A stretch of DNA of 11,087 nt from Candidatus Cellulosilyticum pullistercoris (GTDB lineage Bacteria; Bacillota; Clostridia; Lachnospirales; Cellulosilyticaceae). This document shows, one piece after another, positions 8,013 to 11,087 of this stretch; positions within the stretch are counted from its first letter, which is position 1; each line of letters opens with the position of its first letter. Under the pieces are notes generated by a model. It did not search any database, was not told the origin of the DNA, and was given only the letters and a program-made list of their open reading frames with translations. The stretch lies in the NCBI GenBank assembly GCA_018883705.1, contig JAHLFQ010000057.1:1-11087 (forward strand), given 5' to 3'. Position numbers and translations under genes: made by a program.

Positions 8013-8100
8013 AATCCAAAACTCCTCTTTACAATTCTTTCATAATTCGATTTAATTATCTCGTACTAAACAAAATAATTTATAAATCATTAGTTTTAAA

Positions 8101-8156
8101 TAAAAAATAGAGCAAAATGCAACTAGATTATCTCTAGCAATCACTTTGCTCTATTT
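8101..8156 (-). terminator. Intrinsic terminator of the spoIIA operon
   Basis: On the minus strand a perfect 12-bp outer stem, AAATAGAGCAAA (8145-8156) pairing with TTTGCTCTATTT (8105-8116), encloses an inner CTAGA/TCTAG stem with a GATAA loop. It continues into a T-rich tail (about 8108-8101). The first base of the stem directly follows the sigF stop codon. It separates spoIIA transcription from the purine operon promoter. The plus-strand side is also T-rich, so it could act in both directions, but no plus-strand gene approaches it. Confidence 0.92.
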
Positions 8157-8876
8157 CTATTTTTCCATCATATCTTTCATTTTTTTCAGTATTCGTTTTT
8201 CAATACGTGACACCTGCACTTGTGATATATCTAATGCCTTTGCAATTTCTGTTTGCGTACGGTCTTCAAAATATCGCATGGTAATGAGCTCACGTTCAAT
8301 AGGAAGTAATCTTTCAATAAGTTCAGCTAAAATCATTTTATCTACCAAGCTATTCTGAAGTACGGGTGCTTCATCAATCTTGTCGCTTAATGTAATCGGT
8401 CTACCATCTCCTTGATAAATTACAGCACTTAATGACTCAACTTCTGCATTAGATTCTAGGGCATAAGCTACTTCTTCAACCTCTAAATCCAATCCTGCTG
8501 CAATCTCACTAAGTGTTGGCTCTCTATGATACTCTTTTATAAGTTCTTCTTTAAGCATCCTAGCTTTATAGGCTGTTTCCTTTAAAGAGCGACTTACCTT
8601 TATCATGCCATCGTCTCGTAGAAAGCGCTTTATCTCTCCAACAATCATAGGTACTGCGTAAGTTGAAAATTTTACATTAAAGCTCAGATCAAACTTATCA
8701 ATACTTTTTAGAAGTCCTATACTACCAATTTGAAATAAATCTTCTAACTCATAGCCTCGGCCTGAAAATCTTCTTACTAAACTCCATACTAGTCCCATAT
8801 TTTCGTTTACTAATTGATTCTTCGCTTCTTCATCACCCTGTTGTGCACGTATAATCAGTTCTAAGGTATGATCCAA
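8157..8876 (-). CDS. sigF: RNA polymerase sigma-F factor, forespore-specific
   Basis: SigF (SpoIIAC) directs the first forespore transcription programme after asymmetric division. The protein is 239 residues. Sigma-70 region 2 covers about 20-90, with NENMGLVWSLVRRF (24-37), DLFQIGSIGLLKSIDKFD (46-63) and FSTYAVPMIVGEIKRFLRDD (70-89). Region 3 follows, and region 4 ends in the helix-turn-helix TQTEIAKALDISQVQVSRIE (207-226). SigG is very similar, but its typical N-terminal extension is absent and the position after spoIIAB identifies SigF. The start is a TTG at 8876, with AAGGTGG 7 nt upstream; the only in-frame ATG nearby is inside region 2 (Met27), too late. The gap to spoIIAB is 24 nt. In known systems the product is held inactive by SpoIIAB until SpoIIAA is dephosphorylated. 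Confidence 0.96.
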   Translation of the reverse strand: MDHTLELIIRAQQGDEEAKNQLVNENMGLVWSLVRRFSGRGYELEDLFQIGSIGLLKSIDKFDLSFNVKFSTYAVPMIVGEIKRFLRDDGMIKVSRSLKETAYKARMLKEELIKEYHREPTLSEIAAGLDLEVEEVAYALESNAEVESLSAVIYQGDGRPITLSDKIDEAPVLQNSLVDKMILAELIERLLPIERELITMRYFEDRTQTEIAKALDISQVQVSRIEKRILKKMKDMMEK

Positions 8877-8883
8877 TTTTATC

Positions 8884-8890
8884 CCACCTT
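8884..8890 (-). promoter_or_regulatory. Shine-Dalgarno site supporting the TTG start of sigF
   Basis: AAGGTGG on the minus strand, 7 nt before the TTG at 8876. Its spacing and the family alignment make TTG the credible start codon. Confidence 0.75.
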
Positions 8891-8891
8891 T

Positions 8892-8915
8892 TCCCTTGTA
8901 TTATTTACCAAGGGA
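8892..8915 (-). promoter_or_regulatory. Small hairpin spanning the spoIIAB stop, just before the sigF ribosome binding site
   Basis: Seven-base arms TCCCTTG (8909-8915, minus strand) and CAAGGGA (8892-8898) flank a 10-nt loop that holds the spoIIAB stop codon. It ends one base from the sigF Shine-Dalgarno. It has no T-tract, so it is not a terminator. It may affect sigF translation or mRNA processing, but this is inference. Confidence 0.4.
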
Positions 8916-9329
8916 TTTTTTCATTTTTACTGTTGTACCTAATCCAGGGTGTGAGCATACCTCAACTTCATCCATCATCTCTTGCATAACTGTAAAGCCA
9001 AGTCCTGCTCTCTCCTCTTCTAGCGAAGTTGTATAGAGTGGCGTCATGGCCTCCTCAACACTATTTATCCCTTTCCCCTCATCTATAATTTCAATCTCAA
9101 CCCATTTATCTTCATAGCTACATTTGACAGTGACAATTCCTTCCTTATTCTCATAGCCATGAATAATTGCATTAGTAACTGCTTCAGATACTGCCATTTT
9201 AATATCGTATATTTCTTCTACTGTAGGGTCTAACTGTGCAACAAAAGCACTAATAGATACTCTGGCAAAAGCTTCATTAATAGAATGACTTAAAAACTGT
9301 ATCTGAATCTCATTTTTCTTTGGCACCAT
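8901..9329 (-). CDS. spoIIAB: Anti-sigma-F factor and serine kinase SpoIIAB
   Basis: SpoIIAB binds SigF and keeps it inactive; it also phosphorylates SpoIIAA. The protein is 142 residues, close to the 146 of B. subtilis. It is a GHKL-fold ATPase with the N-box EAVTNAIIHGYE (49-60, Asn53 for Mg-ATP), the G1 motif DEGKGI (83-88) and the G2 motif ERAGLGFTVM (106-115). The N-terminal segment FARVSISAFVAQLDPTVEE (21-39) is almost the same as in Bacillus and includes the Arg used to contact SigF. The ATG at 9329 has an AGGGGG site close upstream. It is flanked by spoIIAA (20-nt gap) and sigF (24-nt gap) in the conserved AA-AB-F order. All motifs are intact. Confidence 0.97.
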   Translation of the reverse strand: MVPKKNEIQIQFLSHSINEAFARVSISAFVAQLDPTVEEIYDIKMAVSEAVTNAIIHGYENKEGIVTVKCSYEDKWVEIEIIDEGKGINSVEEAMTPLYTTSLEEERAGLGFTVMQEMMDEVEVCSHPGLGTTVKMKKSLGK

Positions 9330-9349
9330 CTTACCCCCTAATTCTCTTG

Positions 9350-9688
9350 TTATGCTAATTCCTTTAATGCCTCTTGTTTATTAGAATAAGCTTTCATCAA
9401 TTTATAGATATTAGCCATCTTTAATACTTTTTCTATATCTTTAGGCACATTGTATAAACCAATTTTGCCTCCTCCAATAGCAACCACTCTATATCTACCC
9501 ATCAACATGCCTATGCCAGAGCTGTCCATAAAAGTTACTTTCTCAAAATCAAACAATAAATTTTTTGCACGTTTTTTCTGATAAGTCTTATCGACAGCTT
9601 CTCTAATTGCCACACATGTATGATGATCTATTTCCCCTGTTAGCGCTACTATTAAAGTAGAATCTAGCATATAAAATTCTATTTGCAA
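9350..9688 (-). CDS. spoIIAA: Anti-sigma-F factor antagonist SpoIIAA (STAS domain)
   Basis: SpoIIAA is the anti-anti-sigma factor. In its unphosphorylated form it attacks the SpoIIAB-SigF complex and frees SigF; SpoIIAB phosphorylates it, and SpoIIE phosphatase (not in this window) restores it. The protein is 112 residues, a single STAS domain with LTGEIDHHT (16-24) and the phosphorylation-site motif FMDSSGIGMLMGRY (53-66). By alignment with B. subtilis the phosphorylated residue is Ser57. The start is a TTG at 9688 behind an AAGGAGG Shine-Dalgarno; the next ATG (9670) would be too far from it and would remove the first strand. It is the first gene of the operon, with a near-consensus promoter immediately upstream. 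Confidence 0.96.
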   Translation of the reverse strand: MQIEFYMLDSTLIVALTGEIDHHTCVAIREAVDKTYQKKRAKNLLFDFEKVTFMDSSGIGMLMGRYRVVAIGGGKIGLYNVPKDIEKVLKMANIYKLMKAYSNKQEALKELA

Positions 9689-9698
9689 CTTTTTCTCT

Positions 9699-9705
9699 CC
9701 TCCTT
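9699..9705 (-). promoter_or_regulatory. Shine-Dalgarno site supporting the TTG start of spoIIAA
   Basis: AAGGAGG on the minus strand, 10 nt before the TTG at 9688. Its first bases are also part of the 27-bp palindrome at 9703-9729. Confidence 0.75.
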
Positions 9706-9729
9706 ATTTTAGAAATAACCTAAAATAAG
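9703..9729. repeat. 27-bp palindrome over the spoIIA transcription start and ribosome binding site
   Basis: The plus strand reads CTTATTTTAG (9703-9712), a 7-nt centre, then CTAAAATAAG (9720-9729). The 10-bp arms are perfectly complementary. One arm touches the -10 element of the spoIIA promoter (9728-9733) and the other touches the spoIIAA Shine-Dalgarno. Its centre is about +6 relative to the predicted start. No T-tract follows, so it is not a terminator. It looks more like an operator than an RNA hairpin, because a transcript starting near 9721 would lack most of the first arm. Confidence 0.6.
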
Positions 9730-9756
9730 AATAGCTTTATTTCCAGTAATTGTCAA
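9728..9756 (-). promoter_or_regulatory. Promoter of the spoIIA operon, sigma-A-like
   Basis: On the minus strand, TTGACA (9751-9756, a perfect -35) is followed by a 17-nt spacer and TATTCT (9728-9733). The predicted start is near 9721, about 33 nt before the spoIIAA TTG codon. In B. subtilis this operon is read by sigma-H and Spo0A. I find only a poor sigma-H resemblance (GGAAAA at 9761-9766, GGAAAT near 9745) and no good Spo0A box. Which sigma factor is used therefore needs direct mapping. Confidence 0.65.
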
Positions 9757-9799
9757 TCTTTTTCCATATTTTTAAAATTATTTATATAACTTCCATTTT

Positions 9800-11087
9800 C
9801 TACGAGTTAGATGTGATTTTTTCTAATTTACTACTTGCCTTTCTTGCTTCTTGTGTCTCACTATAGTCAGCTATTATTTTTTCAAAATATCTTTTTGCAT
9901 TTTCCAGATCTTTATTTCTTTCGTAAATACAGCCTATATAATACAAAGACTTGCTTGCCATACTTTCTTCTGGTTCATAAAGTAAAATGGATTCAAATTT
10001 TGTACTTGCCTCAATCAAACGATCTTGATTGTATAAACTAATCCCTTCATGATACAAGTTTTCAATGGCTTTAGGATATGCCACTTCTTTTAGCTGCTTA
10101 AATTGATCCTTAGAAACTGTATCGAGCTGTGTACTTGCCACATTATATAACATCTGTGCGGCTTCTACATAATCGCCTTCATTAATCAAATTCTTAGCAT
10201 CTGCGATTTTTTCTTTTTGTACAAACTCACTTAGTTGATTTTCATAAGATATCACTTCATTTTCTAGTTTATTTTTACTACTTTCTAACTCTGCGACTTT
10301 AATACCGTATTCTGTTGTTAAGGTTTGTATCTTTTGCGTTAGTACTGTTTCCGATTCCTTTAAACGGCTAGTTTCCATATGATAAGCCTTAATTTCATTA
10401 GGCAGTATGAGATATCGTTCTATTAAAAGCATACCTACTGCACCTAACAAAAAGTAAAGTAGACACCTTCTAAACATTCTTCCTCTATCCATTACCCTAC
10501 TTGTCCTGACCTCTTTAACCGCTTTTGTATGATATTCTATTTCATAAGGTGCAATACTTTTTGTATCTTCTTCCTCCATTTCCTTAAAGTAAAGTAATCC
10601 TTTCTCATTGCCGCCATCTATAGCAAGCGCTCTTTTTATGTGCTCATTTGCCTTATGAAACTTTTTTTGGTACATATAACTGAGTCCAAGAAGTACTCTC
10701 GCTTCCACCAATTGAGGATGAATACTAATCGCCTTTTTTAATCTAATAATGGCCATATCTACATTTTTCTGTTTTAAATAGCCTAGCGCCTTATTATAAA
10801 GCGTAATGGCTTCTTTATAATTAGAAAGTATTTTTTGCTTTTTTGAAATCTGATTAATATAATAAGAGGCTAGATTATCTTCCTTCATTAAAGACTGACT
10901 AATAATCCACTCTTTTAATGCCGCTCCCACCTCACCTATCTCAAAATAAATAAGTCCTAATAAATTTCTAGCTTCTATATGATACTTATTAAGCACTAAT
11001 GCTTTATTTAAATACTTAATCGCTAATGTTAGATTCCTCGTTAATGCTGCTTCATAACCTTTATTATAATAAAAGCTACTTTTATGA
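9800..11087 (-). CDS. Membrane-anchored tetratricopeptide-repeat protein of unknown function, 5' end missing
   Basis: The frame stays open to the right edge, so the true start is outside the window; 428 residues are visible, numbered here from the first full codon at 11086. The first ~165 residues carry TPR-like helix pairs (for example YHIEARNLLGLIYFEIGEV at 35-53 and PQLVEARVLLGLSYMYQKKF at 124-143). A basic stretch (RVMDRGRMFRR) precedes one hydrophobic segment at about 209-228 (LLYFLLGAVGMLLIERYLIL). A probable coiled coil follows (about 234-292), then a second TPR region (about 295-425). By the positive-inside rule the first TPR block is cytoplasmic and the coiled coil and second block are outside. 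The layout recalls cell-envelope TPR scaffolds such as CpoB/YbgF only loosely. I do not recognise the gene. It ends 111 nt before spoIIAA with no clear terminator between. Confidence 0.85.
   Translation of the reverse strand, partial: HKSSFYYNKGYEAALTRNLTLAIKYLNKALVLNKYHIEARNLLGLIYFEIGEVGAALKEWIISQSLMKEDNLASYYINQISKKQKILSNYKEAITLYNKALGYLKQKNVDMAIIRLKKAISIHPQLVEARVLLGLSYMYQKKFHKANEHIKRALAIDGGNEKGLLYFKEMEEEDTKSIAPYEIEYHTKAVKEVRTSRVMDRGRMFRRCLLYFLLGAVGMLLIERYLILPNEIKAYHMETSRLKESETVLTQKIQTLTTEYGIKVAELESSKNKLENEVISYENQLSEFVQKEKIADAKNLINEGDYVEAAQMLYNVASTQLDTVSKDQFKQLKEVAYPKAIENLYHEGISLYNQDRLIEASTKFESILLYEPEESMASKSLYYIGCIYERNKDLENAKRYFEKIIADYSETQEARKASSKLEKITSNS

Larger units (their letters stand above)
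7871..8100. other. Gene-free stretch upstream of the purine operon promoter
   Basis: Together with the promoter, leader and terminator, this makes the 360-nt gap between purL and sigF. It is strongly AT-rich. I see the PurBox-like sites listed separately and one 8-codon reading frame on the minus strand (7985-8011) behind an AGAGGAG. There is no longer open frame, tRNA, purine riboswitch core, or mobile-element end. Confidence 0.7.

Noticed and set aside
7797..8100. Purine (guanine/adenine) riboswitch before purL
   Set aside because: I read the minus strand through this region and found none of the conserved core or the paired loops. The predicted leader is also too short.
9735..9770. Sigma-H promoter and Spo0A box for spoIIA
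   Set aside because: GGAAAA and GGAAAT are present but differ from the sigma-H elements and the spacing is about 2 nt too long. The nearest Spo0A-like heptamer (TGTCAAT on the plus strand) has two mismatches.
10994..10996. GTG at 10996 as the start of the TPR protein
   Set aside because: The frame continues upstream without a stop to the window edge, and the extra residues fit a further TPR helix pair. There is no Shine-Dalgarno before this GTG.
1..11087. CRISPR arrays, insertion sequences, tRNA or rRNA genes, phage or defence genes
   Set aside because: No regularly spaced repeats, transposase-like frames, tRNA-like folds or foreign-looking gene blocks were seen. Apart from the regulatory gap, the window is nearly filled by purine and sporulation genes.

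Overview
The window comes from an AT-rich, spore-forming, Gram-positive anaerobe of the class Clostridia. Three things point there: a spoIIA sporulation operon with SpoIIAA, SpoIIAB and SigF; a single-chain FGAM synthase (PurL) of the clostridial/streptococcal kind in place of separate PurS, PurQ and PurL; and a purL-purE-purC-purF-purM-purN gene order. The protein sequences feel closest to Lachnospiraceae or Cellulosilyticum-like bacteria, but that is an impression, not a search result. All supported genes lie on the minus strand, so transcription runs from high to low coordinates.

Right part (11087 to about 9690): the end of a membrane-anchored tetratricopeptide protein, whose reading frame is still open at the window edge. 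A short gap follows with a near-consensus sigma-A-type promoter and a 27-bp palindrome. Next comes the spoIIA operon: spoIIAA (anti-anti-sigma factor), spoIIAB (anti-sigma factor and kinase) and sigF (forespore sigma factor). It ends in a strong hairpin terminator that begins at the base after the sigF stop codon. spoIIAA and sigF both start with TTG behind good Shine-Dalgarno sequences.

Middle (about 8100 to 7797): a gene-free AT-rich stretch holding the purine operon control region. It has an extended -10 promoter giving a leader of about 39 nt. Just upstream is an inverted pair of sites that closely match the PurBox bound by the Bacillus-type repressor PurR. A further PurBox-like site lies upstream. 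There is no room in the leader for a purine riboswitch, and no such motif is visible.

Left part (7796 to 1): a tightly packed purine biosynthesis operon. purL makes FGAM from FGAR, purM closes it to AIR, purE carboxylates toward CAIR, purC adds aspartate to give SAICAR, purF performs the committed first step from PRPP, and purN formylates GAR. Gaps are 12 to 53 nt, and purM and purN overlap by 13 nt. purN runs off the left edge; purH and purD would be expected beyond it by analogy with other Clostridia. No purK is seen.

Most of the window is conventional. The parts most worth a second look are the architecture of the purine operator region, the palindrome at the spoIIA promoter and Shine-Dalgarno site, and the uncharacterised membrane TPR protein upstream of spoIIA.
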